From: Tuctoria greenei
Taxonomy: Eukaryota; Streptophyta; Magnoliopsida; Poales; Poaceae
Assembly: GCA_036927565.1 (NCBI GenBank)
Contig: JAYESD010000002.1
Span: forward strand, 222,955,882-223,019,881
Length of the DNA: 64,000 nt
Reading direction: 5' to 3'
Both the position numbers and the translations under genes were made by a program. The notes under the pieces are model-generated. The model was not told the DNA's origin. It saw only the letters and a program-made list of their open reading frames with translations, and ran no database searches. This document shows positions 22,614 to 34,570 of this stretch, piece after piece (within the stretch, counting starts at the first letter, position 1; the number at the start of each line of letters is the position of its first letter).

Positions 22614-24283
22614 TGTTGACGGCTCCTAAGGTATACTAACAAATCGCCCCTAGCAATAGTGTCAGAAATGCTTGTTGGTATTACTTATGCACCATTAACT
22701 AAACATGTCCAACTGATGTATCAAAAATGCTTGTTAATTGTTCTATTGGATGACAGAGTGAATTCCACAAGCGCACGAAGGTATCATTGTATCATTTCCC
22801 CTTAAGAGTATTCTCAACGGTGTCATTTATTTGATCCCAAAGGAAGGCGGGTAGAGATATAACAATCATCAAGTGGAAAGGGTGGAAAGGTCTAGGTAAG
22901 AATCTTGTAAGGATGGATAAAGTAATAGTGGAGGTAGTGTGACACACACAAGAGCTTTCAAGTCTAAGGGGGGCAAGAGGATCCTAGAAGTTAGTTAAGG
23001 TTGAGTGTTATGGAGGTACTCCTACTATGCTCTATTGTACATATACATAGTCTAAACTAATTATTCATAAGCTAGATTAATAGTGAATACTTATGGTATG
23101 TGGTTCAACACATCGGGCACGGGCTTACCCCTAGCAATACTAGGGCGACTCCTGCCAAGAGCCTGTGGCGTAGCCGAACGTGGAGGATTACAAAGGACAG
23201 ATAGTGTTGTCACCACCTACTGCCTACCTCTTCAATCCGTGGGTCTACGAGACATCCAATGCTACTTACCTATCCTAGCACCATGCTAGCATATTAAGTA
23301 ATTACCTTAAGAGCCTAGGCACAATCCATACTAAGGCAATGAATTGAATCATCATTGAACCAATGTTGATACACAACACAATTATTCATACTAACCTAGT
23401 TATGTTATAATTAACTAGACTATAGTGGGGGTCTATATGTTCTATGATAATGAGATATGTTCATGCTAAAACAGTCATAGAAGCTATACCTTCCACATAC
23501 ATGGACTCCACAATAAAATAAGAAATGCTTTGCCCAAGTATACGTATAAGTAGACTAAAGCTACTATCTTTATTACGCATAAAGTCAAAAATACAAGAAA
23601 GAATACATGAGCCATACCTTTCCCAATGTAGGATTGGGAAGAGAGAGATACCTTACTCCTTTCCTAATTTGGACTTGGGACTAGAGACTCTCCTCTCTAC
23701 AACCTAACTCCTAGAAGACTATGGATGATAGTGTATACAATAGAGATGAAGCTCAAGTGGTGTGTGTTGAAGTGAGGGGTAGGGGGTCCTATTTATACTA
23801 GTTTTGAGGACGGTTCCCACCACCAAAAGCGCGTGAATCAGTCACCATTGACTCCAAGAAGCCGGAAGGAGCCAACACGTGGAGGCTGACCGAGTTTGGT
23901 GCAGAGACCAGGTCGGCCGACCCCCTGGTTCGGCCGACCTGGTCATTGCACCAATTCTCGTGTGCTTTCTCCAGGTTGGTGCCAGGTGGGTCCCATTGAT
24001 GTATATGGGTGATACACCGTTGGATCTCCTCGGATACTTCTGTTTGTGGGCCATTTGATCCATGGGATGCCACGTGTCATCGCCTGATTGGCTGGGATGA
24101 TATTTTATAGGATTGGTCCCTCTACATTTCCTCATTTCCTGCATAAAATGCTGCATACACATATTTCTCCAAGTCTAGGTGGAATTGGGTTAGATAGAAA
24201 GGTGATGTGTGCAAGAAATAACAATTCCTTCACATAATTTAGTTAAATTGTCGGATGGAATTGGTATATAATAGCTGTCAGCA
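22614..24283 (-). mobile_element. Athila-type 3' LTR (left)
   Basis: A 1670-bp direct repeat of 30140-31793 with TGTTGACGGC at one end and AGCTGTCAGCA at the other. It contains degenerate PBS-like phrases near 22652-22680 and 22716-22737. Confidence 0.9.
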
Positions 24284-24300
24284 GACTCCCCCAAGCTTAT
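24284..24300 (-). promoter_or_regulatory. Polypurine tract
   Basis: On the minus strand the sequence next to the 3' LTR is AAGCTTGGGGGAGTC, a purine-rich plus-strand primer site. Confidence 0.7.
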
Positions 24301-25550
24301 CCTTTAATCGTCCCGAGCAAAGTCAAGACTTTAGGTTGATGAGCAGGAGTTGCTACAATGTCTTATTTTCAAAAGTATCTAATGCACAACAAGATACTTT
24401 ACCTAGTATTGCAGAAATTGGCTATGATACCCTACATTTCTTAAGTTATCATGGGGCTTATGCTTTTTCATATTCATGAGTAGTTGAAAGGTAGAATAGC
24501 AAATGGAGCAAACATAGCCTAGAAATCAAGTTTCACTTAAACCCCGGAGAATTCAGTTTAGATATTAGGTACCTCAATTTGATTCTCTCAGTCACTCCAT
24601 TGTGGATAGTGGAAATATTTCCTCACCAAAGCATTGTGCCTCTACTATTCCTACTCATTGATTATGGCTTGTATGTGGAGCTTGGTAAGGAAAGTAAGTT
24701 GGCATATTTGCATCACATATATTGTTAAGTCAAAAGAGTAAGCCTTAGGAGAATTCAAATCAAAATTTTTTGATTCAAGACTAGTGCATGTGTGATGGAG
24801 TGGAAGTGGATGTGGATACTTGAGATAACTCCTTTTTGGTATAATATCTCTTTCTTTTGCAGGGATGAAACATGGCTACTTTTCTTTTCTCCCTTTTTTT
24901 TCTGATGCTTATGATGTAAGCATGATTTTTTTTTTTTCATTTTCTTTTTTCAGCCATGTCTTCTACTCCCTTTCTTTGCAATGAATTTTGAAGAGAGTGC
25001 TAAACATGAATACCATGGAGTTTTTCATTTTGTTGTGGTATGGTGGATATGATGGGCGTTTTGCTTACTTCTAGTGTAGAAGTATAGCATGTGCAAGTGA
25101 AGTCTTGAATTCAAAAAGAGTTGAATGATTTCTCACATAGGTCTATACTAGTTTGACTAGGCTCAATGTGAAAGCAAATAGCATATGCATAAGGTTTTGT
25201 CTATGTATGAACATCATATGTCTTTGGTAGGTATTTCCAATCAATTGAGGGAAACTTAAATCTTTTTAGAATTTCTCCGAAAATCTAAGTTTTACTTTCA
25301 AACTAGGACTAGCAGCCCTATTACTAATTCTAATCTTACAACAACCTAGAATTAGATTAAGCTTTTGCTACCCACAACTTCCAAATTAAGGTAAAGGTAT
25401 TTCAAACCAATGAAAGCAATATTCGGAGAGTAGCAAGTTGTAAACTAGAGACTTAGGAAAATAAAACAGAGCAACTATTCATCATTTCATCTATGTGAAT
25501 TCTAAATCATTCTTACCGCACATCTTTATTTGATGAAAGCAAATCTAACC

Positions 25551-25606
<56 letters not shown>

Positions 25607-25690
25607 GCAAGGTGGATGATGAATGGATGGAAAATAAATATGCAAGGAATGTGATACATGTTACCTCAAGTGGGGGTCCTCCCCCAAGCT
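24301..25690 (-). other. Athila-type 3' untranslated region
   Basis: About 1.4 kb between the polypurine tract and the end of the ORF1-like gene. A/T-rich, with a T-run near 24928-24938 and the AT microsatellite at 25554-25602. A second polypurine-like CTTGGGGGAGG (minus strand) lies near 25680. No coding sequence seen. Confidence 0.6.
25554..25602. repeat. (AT)n microsatellite
   Basis: An uninterrupted AT dinucleotide run of about 24 units inside the Athila-type element. Confidence 0.95.
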
Positions 25691-25696
25691 TGTTCT

Positions 25697-27217
25697 TCAA
25701 CTACCTCTGTGATAAGGGTTGAACCCTTGATGACGGAAGTACGCTGCAAGATCGGCTTGTTGTTGTTGTAGCGCCGTGTTGAAGTTGGTGAATTCAGCAT
25801 CCATGTGTTGTTGCCAATCCTCTGTACCTTGAACATGCTCTTGGAGTGTGTTGTAGATGTCACCCGTTCTCACTTCAAGTTCTCCCATATTTCTAGTGAG
25901 GTTCGTCATTCCTTGGCTATAGTCATGATGACTTCTAGCCGAAAAGGAACGACGTCCTCTCATGGACGTTGGGGCAAGCTGCTAGAGCTTCAAGTGGATA
26001 AGGGTGGATCCCTTTGCCATTCTTGCCAAGATGATCCCCCAGTCTCATACGTCAGAGTTTGAGTCCATCCGGGCGCATAACCTGTTGGGTTCTCTTCCTC
26101 TTGGTATTCATGGACCGAAGAGATTATCGGTGGCATGCTTGTGGCTGCAGCCCTCGCACGATTCCTTGTTACCCTACCAGAGACATTACTTCTTCTTGCT
26201 TCCTCAAGGGGAAGAAGATTAATGGTTATCCTTAGGCATTTGTACAAATGAAAATCCAGGTTAGGTAACCGAATTTCATGGACAAAGCCGGGATAGAAAA
26301 ATATCAAGGACCCATCATGATCATGCTTAAGGGTATGTCCTAGCACTAAATAGTCTTCATCAATTAATTCTCTTCCAGTTTCAATATATTCAAATGAAGA
26401 GTATTTAAGTGCTCCTACCCTATCAGCAATATGAGTAATCAATGAAGTGCATTCAATTGATCCTGATTTTGAAATGTAATCTAACCATTGTGTCATCATG
26501 GCTTTGACTGGAGGAACTTTTATCTTTTTAGTCATGGCAAACAAAATTTTCAATTTATTATCTCGAACAACCCTAACATCTCCCCTAGGGAACATTGTCA
26601 TATCCACCCATCTATGCATGAAGCGAAAGGTAGGGTTTTGGATGTGGCTATTCCTAGGAGCCCTACATGTGACCTCTGGTTAGCTCATGGCAAAAACTTT
26701 GTTTGTTAAACTTAGGCAAATTGTCTAAATATAGCAAACACCATTTATGGAAGCCTAGGATGCTACCTAATTCTCTCCATAGGATGTTATATTCTTTTTG
26801 AAATAATCTAAAAGTAATACCATCAAATCCTATTCTTAGCGTGCAAAGAAATTGGATAGGGAGAAGGCGTGAACCTTTCTCCTCTATGTGAGCAAAGTCA
26901 TCAAATCCAATTGCATGCCAAATGGAAAGAAATTTGGAGTCCATTCCTATTTTGGAGATCAAATGTGGATCGTAAGCCTTGGTGTGGCGGAACTCACGAT
27001 CTTGGACAAGCCTGCGTGCTTGATCTTCAACTTCGCTTCGTATGTCGAGGTCATTGTCATGAAGAAGTTGGTGTGGGTTGCTTCTCTCTTCCATGGGAGT
27101 GTCCTCACACACACTTCTCCTCCTTGGGCTTGTACCCATGGAAGAGAGGCGTGCACTAGAACCTTCACCATCGCTTGATCTTGCAGCCCCCTTCCTCTTT
27201 CTGAACAACCTCTTCAT
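25697..27217 (-). pseudogene. Athila ORF1-like (envelope-position) protein
   Basis: Minus strand from MKRLFRKRKGAARSSD at 27217. The N-terminal part includes YDPHLISKIGMDSKFLSIWH and LCTLRIGFDGITFRLFQKEY. A one-base frameshift near 26655 follows, then PTFRFMHRWVDMTMFPRGDV and further homology down to 25990, and a C-terminal coiled-coil-like, Gln-rich part (25963-25697). The layout matches the plant Athila ORF1 family (PF03078 type) that sits where envelope genes lie in other retroelements. No signal peptide or membrane segment is obvious. Its function in Athila elements is not known. One frameshift and a stop near 25990 probably inactivate it. Confidence 0.72.
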
Positions 27218-28081
27218 GTCTTTTTGAGTTCAACAAGCAAGAACAAAACAAGGCAAGAAAAATCCAAAAAGAAGCAATGTTTGGAAAACAAAACTCTCAA
27301 CGAATTTTCTCCTCTTGAAGGCCTGAGTGTAAAATGCAAATGCAAACAAAAGAAAATCTTCTTGGGGATGGATTTGAGCAAGAGTGTTGTAATGAAGAGC
27401 AAGAAAAACAAGGTGAGCTAGAGAGTGACTTGGGGAGGTGTAAAATGATGTGGTGTGTGAAGAGAGGTGTTCCTCACGGCCAAAATTTATAGGGTGCACC
27501 CTCCAAAGGTCACTTGGGGTTCAAAATATAGCCGTTGGAGGAAGGGGAGTCAAATTGGCTCCACTCCCTGTTCGGCCGACCAGGGGGTTCAGCCGACCTG
27601 ATAAGTTGGCCCCCCTGGTTCCCCTTTTGGCAAGTGGCTCACCAACAGCTATAAAGTTAGCACGTTGGTGAAATGCCACATGTGCAGCTCAGAAAAAATG
27701 GTTTTTCAAATAAAAACCTTTTTTCAAATCAAATAAAAATTTTCTTTTGAAAAGAAAGAAAGAAAAAAAATGATAGTTGAGAGTATAAGATTCTCAACTT
27801 GCTAGGAAAAAATCAAATATGCAATGGGAAAATTCCAAATGGGGTGGAAAAAGAAAGAAAGAAAAATAAAGTGGGGTGACTACCAGTTTGACCTATTGGC
27901 GTAGGTCTCACCACCGTCCGATGAGATGGACATTCCTCCATCTACATTTCACATCTGGGCCCAGAGGGATCGGCTTGGACAGCTTGTCTTTCTTCTTCCA
28001 CCATTCCTTCTTTGGCGGCTTTGTGTACTTGGGCCTTCGGGAAGGTCCAGATGATTCTGTCGTCTTTGGATATCGGCGTGG
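27218..28081 (-). other. Spacer where pol would be expected
   Basis: About 860 bases between the end of the protease domain and the ORF1-like gene. Mostly A-rich and noncoding on the plus strand. A full element would carry roughly 2.5-3 kb of reverse transcriptase, RNase H and integrase here, and none is detectable. Confidence 0.7.
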
Positions 28082-30001
28082 TCAAAACGACAGATTCTCC
28101 TCGTAGATTAATCTTCTCATGAATGCAATGAGTGAGTCCACCTTTGGAGGTGTGACTTCGACCTCTCTGATGTGTTTATCATTCGGCCCATACTTGATTC
28201 GAATCATGGAGCACTGTTCTGATTTTGGCCGAAAGTTAAACTTTTCCTCCTTGCCATTGATATGGAAGTGGATTTCTCCAGCTCCCACATCTATGCGAGC
28301 TTTTGTAGTGCTGAGGAATGGGCGCCCAAGAATTAGTGGTGTATCTTTCTCAGTGTCCATGTCTAGCACCACAATATCCACGGGTATGAAGCAGTGCTGG
28401 ATCTTCACCGGGACGTCTTCTGTATTACCCGCTGGATAACGGTTTGAAGAGTCAGCCAGTTGTAGCTGCATTGGTGTTGGAGTCAGTTCTGTTAAGTTTA
28501 GCTGGTCAAACACAACCTTGGGCATCACACTAACACTTACTCCCAAATCACAAAGTGCCTTGTCAAAGTGGTGAGCCCCAATTGAGCATGAAATGGTAGG
28601 ACATCCGGGGTCCTTCTGCCAGTTGCTCTCTCTTTCGGAAATCATGTTGACATTTTCCGTCGAAGGTTCTGGCTGGCCTAGCATCTTACCATTCTCCATC
28701 GGAGGAATAGCAGCTGCCAGCTGAGCCAACTGAGTCTCGAGCATCTTGTTGAAGCTCAGTTGATTCTTGAAGGCTGAGGATCGTCCTTCAATCTTGGCAT
28801 TTATGTTTTCTAGGGTCTTGTCATTAGCTGACAGGTTCTTGGATAGGGCATCGTTGATCTTGAGTTGGCTAATGGCAAGTTCTCTCAAGTTGGGCTGATT
28901 TCCAGGGTTGCCATTGTTGTTGTACCCTCCTTGAAAGAATGGGCATTGTTGACCCCACCCTTGACCTTCTGGGCGATAGCCATTGTTGTTGTTGAAATTT
29001 CTGTTGTTGACGAGGTATAAGGCATCCTCACGAGTTTCTAGGCAATCATTGCCCATATGACCCATGTCGCCACAGACTTCACACGTGATGTGAGAGTCTA
29101 GGGCATAGGCATTGCCAGACACTTCACCACTAGCTTGTCCATCAATTTTCTTTATTAGGGGGTCCCATTTTGCAGCGATCATGTCCACCTCCTTCAAGGT
29201 GTGCATGCCTCGCTGTTGGGTATGGAAACGCTCATCATTCCATCCCATGTTGGACACCATCTTCTCAATAAGATCTTTAGCTTTTGGCACCATCAATGAG
29301 AAGAAGGCTCCTCCAGCAGCAGCATCCAAATGGTCACGAGCTGATGGGATCATCACGTTATAGAAGTTTTGAATAAGAAGCCAGTCATCCATCCCATGGT
29401 GGGGACAGGCTAGGATGTACTCCTGAAGCCTTTCCCATGCCCCGGGAATAGATTCCTTGGGCTCTTGCTGAAAGCTGGAAATCCCCCCATGTAGGGCATT
29501 GGTTTTGCCCAACGCGAAGAATTAGGCAAGGAATGCCGTAGAACACGTCTCCCAAGTGTCTACAGCACTTTGGTTCGCGTAGAACCACTGTTTCGCTCTC
29601 CCAAGGAGATTGAACGGGAACAGTCTTAGGCGGACCGCATCCGGAGACACATCCTTGATCTTAAAAGTGTTGCGGATCTTGAGGAATTGTTGCAGGTGAG
29701 CACTTGCATCATCATTAGCCTTCCCACAAAATGGGTTGGCTTGCACCATAGTGATAAGGCCAGTTTTGATCTTGATGTTCACATCTCCCATGTTAACAGT
29801 GGGCCCAATAGGCACATTGTTAGCAGAGGGAGCTGAGAACTCACGAAGGTTCTTCTGAGCCATTGGCGTTTGGATTGTTGGTGCAAAAATGCTGGCTTGC
29901 TTTGCCGCTTGAATCTTCTGAGGAGTAATGACACGGGGTCGGTCTTTCAGAAGAGATTCGGGATCTTCAACAAAGTTTTCCGGCAGGTGGAAACCTGACA
30001 T
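28082..30001 (-). pseudogene. Athila-type gag-protease (one in-frame stop)
   Basis: Starts at ATG 30001 (MSGFHLPENFVEDPESLL). The gag domain (LQQFLKIRNTFKIKDVSPDA, RAKQWFY) runs to a stop at 29522-29524, probably from AAG/AAA to TAA. The same frame continues (FFALGKTNALHG, CPHHGMDDWLLIQNFYN) through a CCHC knuckle (CEVCGDMGHMGNDC) to a retropepsin-like domain with ALCDLGVSVSVMPK, where the catalytic Asp-Leu-Gly is kept. It ends after IPVDIVVLDMDTEKDTPLIL and GRPFLSTTKARIDVG. Apart from one stop the reading frame of about 640 codons is clean, which is notable in this window. Confidence 0.85.
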
Positions 30002-30112
30002 ACACTACCCTTTTTTCACATTAACAATGCGAAAACAAATAATGGTTATCCTACTAAAATCCTACCCAGGGTTCTATCCTATTAACTTAGTCATGTTATA
30101 CATCTATTGGCC

Positions 30113-30131
30113 TTCCCCGGCAACGGCGCCA
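30113..30131 (-). promoter_or_regulatory. Primer binding site, tRNA-Asp type
   Basis: The minus strand reads TGGCGCCGTTGCCGGGGAA, the tRNA-Asp-complementary PBS usual in Athila elements, 8 bases from the LTR. Confidence 0.85.
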
Positions 30132-30139
30132 GAAATGCT

Positions 30140-31793
30140 TGTTGACGGCTCCTAAGGTATACTAACAAATCGTCCCTGGAAATAGTGCCAGAAATGCTTG
30201 TTGGTATTACTTACGCACCATTAACTATACATGTCCAACTGATGTGTCAGAAATGCTTGTTATTGGTTCTATTGGATCACAGAGTGAATTCCACAGGCGC
30301 ACGGAGGTATCATTGTAGCAGTTCCCCTTAAGAGTATTCCCAAGGGTGTCATTTATTTGATCCCAAATGAAGGCGGGGTAGAGATATAACAATCATCAAG
30401 TGGAAAGGGTGGAAAGGTCTAGGTAAGAATCTAGTAAGGATGGATAAAGTAATAGTGGAGGTAGTGTGACACACACAAGATCTTTCAAGTCTAAGGGGGG
30501 CAAGAGGATCCTAGAGGTTAGTTAAGGTTGAGCGTTATGGAGGTACTCCTACTATGCTCTATTGTAAATATACATAGTCTAAACCAATTATTCATAAGCT
30601 AGATAAATAGTGAATACTTATACTATGTGGTTCAACACACCGGGCACGGGCTTATCCCTAGCAATACTAGGGTGACTCCCGCCAAGAGCCTGTGGCATAG
30701 ACGAACGTGGAAGATTACAAAGGACATATAGGGCCGTCACCACCTACTGTCTACCTCTTCAATACGTGGGTCTACAAGACATCCAATGCTACTTAGCTAT
30801 CCTAGCACCATGCTAGCATATTAAGTAATTACCTTAAGAGCCTAGGCACGATCCATCCTAAGGCAATGAATTGAATCATCATTGAACCAATATTGATACA
30901 CTACATAATTATCCATACTAACCTAGTTATGTTATAATTAACTAGACTATACTGGGGGTCTATATGTTCTATGATAATGAGATATGTTCATGATGAAACA
31001 GTCGTAGAAGCTATGTCTTCCACATACATGGACTCCACAATCAAACAAGAAACGCTTTGCCCAAGTATATGTATGAGTAGAGACGAAATATACTATCTTT
31101 ATTATGCATAAAGTCACAAATACATGAGCCATACCTTTCCCAATGTAGGATTGGGAAGAGAGAGATTCCTTACTCCATTCCTAATTAGGACTTGGGACTA
31201 GAGACTCTCCTCTCTACAACCTAACTCCTCTAAGACTATGGATGATAGTGTATACAATAGAGATGAAGCTCAAGTGGTGTGTGTTGAAGTGAGGGGTAGG
31301 GTTTCCTATTTATACTAGTGTTGAGGTCGGTTCCCGCCACCAAAAGCGCGTGAATATGTCACCATTGACTCTAGGAAGCCGGGAGGAGCCAACATGTGGA
31401 GGCTGACCAAGTTTGGTGCAGAGACCAGGTCGGCCTGGTTCGGCCGACCTGGTTATTGCACCAATCCTCGTGTGCTTTCTCCAAGTGGCTGCCAGGTGGG
31501 TCCCATTGATGTATATGGGTGATACACTGTTGGATCTCCTCGGATACTTCTGTTTGTGGGCCATTTGATCCATGGGATGCCACGTGTCATTGCCTGATTG
31601 GTTGGGATGATATTTTATACGATTGGTCCCTCTCCATTTCCTCATTTCCTTCATAAAATGCTGCATACACATATTTCTCCAAGTCCAAGTGGAATTGGGT
31701 TAGATAGAAAGGTGATGTGTGCAAGAAATAACAAATCCTTCACATAATGGAGTTAAATTGACGGAGGAAATTGGTATATAACAGCCGTCAACA
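30140..31793 (-). mobile_element. Athila-type 5' LTR (right)
   Basis: A 1654-bp direct repeat of 22614-24283 with perfect TGTTGACGGCT...AGCCGTCAACA ends. PBS-like phrases recur inside near 30174-30207 and 30245-30263. Confidence 0.9.
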
Positions 31794-31837
31794 CACGTCA
31801 CCCATCTTTGTCTCCTATTTGGGTTTCTTACGTAGTG

Positions 31838-32009
31838 TATGCCCTTTTATGTAGTGAAATATACTATCTGATTTGTAAATTCATGAAACATTTAAAATAT
31901 TTTCTCTGCAAGTAAAAATTTGATGATAAGAATATAACAAAAGTGGGTAATAGTAGAGATGGCAATGGGTAAAATATCCATAAATATTAACATCGTTAGT
32001 CTGTATATG
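31838..32009. other. A/T-rich flank with possible hAT terminus
   Basis: Holds TAGAGATGGCAATGGGTA near 31955, a phrase seen at ends of some plant hAT elements. A partial inverted counterpart (ACCCATTGGCATACCC) lies at about 33516, beyond the small CACTA. Confidence 0.25.
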
Positions 32010-32012
32010 CAA

Positions 32013-33433
32013 CACTACAAGCAACGAGCAATAGGACGTCGGGGTTTCTATAAACGTCGATGCCGCCGACTATAAATGAAGTAACACTATCGTTTTACTA
32101 ACCCCGACGGCTATAGAATAATACCATCAGGCAGACGAATACAACCGACATATATAATTTAAATTCATTGGACGAGCACAAAAACCGGTGGTCATATATT
32201 AAAACCGTCGGCTTGATACATTAAAATGACAACCATATTAAAGTTGTGGTCTTCTGACATTGTCCAACACACGTACCTATAACCATTGGGTCCAAGGATA
32301 CGGCTCTAACTGCGTGCACCCCCGATGCGAAATTTTTAAGTCTGCTGGCATGGATTCCTAATTTTTTAATTACTGCGCAGTCCCCACCCGGTGCAAGACC
32401 GAGGTCTCTGGATTTTTTAAGGTGCCGCTTCCCCGCAAGACTGAGGCTGCCTCTCCACAAAATCCCTAGCGCCTGCAAGACTGAGGTCGCCTCTCCACAA
32501 AATCCAGAGAAGTCCCCACCACCGTCGCCCCCATCCTCACACCCGCCGCCGCTGCGTACATCCGCCAACGTCCTGGGCCGATGTCCCCATGCCGAGCCCG
32601 ATCCTCTCCCTCCTCCCCTCACCACCAACTGCCTTGTACCCTCCTCTTATGTCCCTTGCCACCTCTGCATCCGCTCCCCTGTGGCCGCGGTCGTCGACCC
32701 AGTGCCCCTGGAGGACTAGCAGAACACGAACCAAGATCGGGACGAGCGACCTTCGCCGCCCGTCGCCACTGTCAATGAGACCGGCCTTGGTGTCACGCTC
32801 AATGACAACATCTGCCAAGCTCGACCTTTTACATTGCTGGTTGCAGCTCCTGCAAAGCTTGCGGAGGAGGTGGCCCCGGCGCCTGTGAAACCTTCTTTCG
32901 ATTCGAGATCCATGTGCGGCATGCCAGCCGCGACCTACCAGCTGCTGCCATGGACCTGCTCTACCCCGATGTCGTCATCTTCGGCATTGGCATCATAGTC
33001 CCCCGCAAAGACTTCGTGGACGAGTGCCCTGGCAGAGATGGCCGTGGGTCGGGCTCGACAGAGGTGGTGGCGGGTTTGGCTCGGATGTCGTGGATGAGCG
33101 CCTCTCCAGATTGATATTTTATATTTTTTTATTGTATCATGCGCCTTAAAGCTGTCTGGTGTCCTGCCACCGACGATCATAGATGTCGGTAAGGTTGTCA
33201 GTTCACAGCTGATGGTTATAGATGGTTAAAAGTCCTAAAAGCGTTGTGCCATCCAGGCCGACGGTTATATTTACTAAAGCCATTAGTACCAACGTCAAGA
33301 TTATTTAAAGACCTTGAAATTGGGCCGTCGGCTAAGACCAACAATAGACCGACGGCTATATATTACAAGCATCGGCTACTGTTGCCTACTGATGTATATA
33401 TGACCGACACTCTTTTGCTCATTTCTTGTAGCG
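32013..33433. mobile_element. Small non-autonomous CACTA element
   Basis: 1421 bp with termini CACTACAAGCAACGAG and (reversed) CGCTACAAGAAATGAG, 13 of 16 identical, flanked by CAA at 32010-32012 and 33434-33436. Subterminal phrases CCGACGGCTATA / CCGACGGTTATA recur near both ends (32104, 33258, 33350). The interior (32300-33110) is GC-rich and gene-like, with short frames on both strands (for example LYPDVVIFGIGIIVPRKDFV near 32957-33016). I do not recognise it; it may be a captured host fragment. No transposase. Confidence 0.85.
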
Positions 33434-33436
33434 CAA

Positions 33437-34567
33437 GGTAGTGTCATTACTTGCGCCTGTTACCCGCAACAGGTAAAAGAGATTGCTCTCACCGTTACCT
33501 AAGGATAGATCGCACCCATTGGCATACCCGTTAACTCAAAAGACTGCAAAGTGGCTAATTTCCGAAATTTATATCTCCCAATCCAAACAACAAAGTTCAG
33601 AGTTCCAATACACTATGTAAGGATCACAAGCTGTATCGCAACACTTATATCGATGAATATAGAGATTCAACTGGACAGATAGAGAATAACGTTGTCACCT
33701 CTCGAGACCTGGGTTGCCACCTCATAAATGCATTATTTTCTTTAGACACAGGTTGCCACGTACTAGTCAGATATCTCAATTATAGTAATCACTGTGGGTG
33801 GGGCAAGGGGATTGGAGATTCGTCGCAAGAGGGGCATGGGAGGGCCAAGGCGACACATGACCACAACAGGGGCACAGTCGCACAAAAATGCATAAGGGGT
33901 AGGGTATTAGAGATTCGACGACCGCCACATGAGGGGCGCGTCTTCACGGTCACTCAAAGGAATGTAGGTGGAGTCCAGAGGGGTGTGGGCACGCGATGGT
34001 GATGGTCGCATGCGGTAGCGGTGGGGTGCCAATACGTGAACGTGAGAGTCCGATGTGGGGGGGGGGGAGACGAGGAGACCCTAGGAATGTTGCTAATATA
34101 TTCACTTTGCTATGGCCTCACATGTCAAGTGCAGGCTTGCAAACATGCTGGTAGGGGTATGAGTTTTAAAAGCTCAAAAGGAGGAGCTTCCATATAATAT
34201 TATATAAGAAGAAAAGATCGAGTTACCCAAAAGTTGTACAACAAAGAGAATGATGCCACATCCTCCACCCAATAACACAAACCTCCCTAGCTCTATGAAT
34301 ATCTAAAAAGGAACAACTCATCACAGACCTAGTTGCTTGTTAGAGAGAACAAAGAGATTCATACAATTCTTGTTTGTGTTTCAGAAATCGACTAGTAAAT
34401 TTGTATTGAATCACGTTCGTCTTTGTATGGCTAGCTGCAAAAGACAAGATATTTATCCTGGTTTGGGCAAAAAAGGTCATACATCCAGAGGGAGTCTATC
34501 TGTGATTGTTGTTAGCTCAAGAGGCATATGAACATATTACAAGCAAGCCTTGCTCGAGTATACGAAC
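33437..34567. other. Intervening sequence without recognised genes
   Basis: About 1.1 kb of mixed sequence. 33800-34080 is GC-rich and 34150-34560 A/T-rich. I see no convincing ORF, terminal repeat or conserved motif apart from the possible hAT remnant at its left edge. Confidence 0.5.
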
Positions 34568-34570
34568 TCT

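Larger units (their letters stand above)
22614..31793 (-). mobile_element. Athila-type Ty3/Gypsy element lacking reverse transcriptase and integrase
   Basis: Two direct LTRs (22614-24283 and 30140-31793) begin TGTTGACGGCT and end AG(C/T)CGTCA(A/G)CA-like. The flanks CGCGT (22609-22613) and CACGT (31794-31798) are a 4-of-5 target duplication. On the minus strand the order is 5' LTR, tRNA-Asp-type PBS, gag-protease, spacer, Athila ORF1-like gene, long 3' region, polypurine tract and 3' LTR. The internal region is about 5.9 kb and contains no reverse transcriptase, RNase H or integrase motif in any frame I read. Confidence 0.88.
17559..31837. mobile_element. Gene-capturing CACTA-like element with GGAGACGCG hairpins (interrupted by Athila element)
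   Basis: The element body is 17559-22613 and its right terminus is 31794-31837, separated by the Athila-type insertion. The right end, reverse-complemented, starts CACTACGTAAGAAACCC and then carries GGAGAC, the same core as the hairpins that fill the body. That fits a CACTA terminus with subterminal repeats. It contains two Argonaute exons, a four-exon UBC9-like pseudogene and two related promoter-plus-ORF units. No matching left terminus is visible, probably because it lay on the far side of the Tat insertion and was lost. The class assignment rests on one terminus only. Confidence 0.5.
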
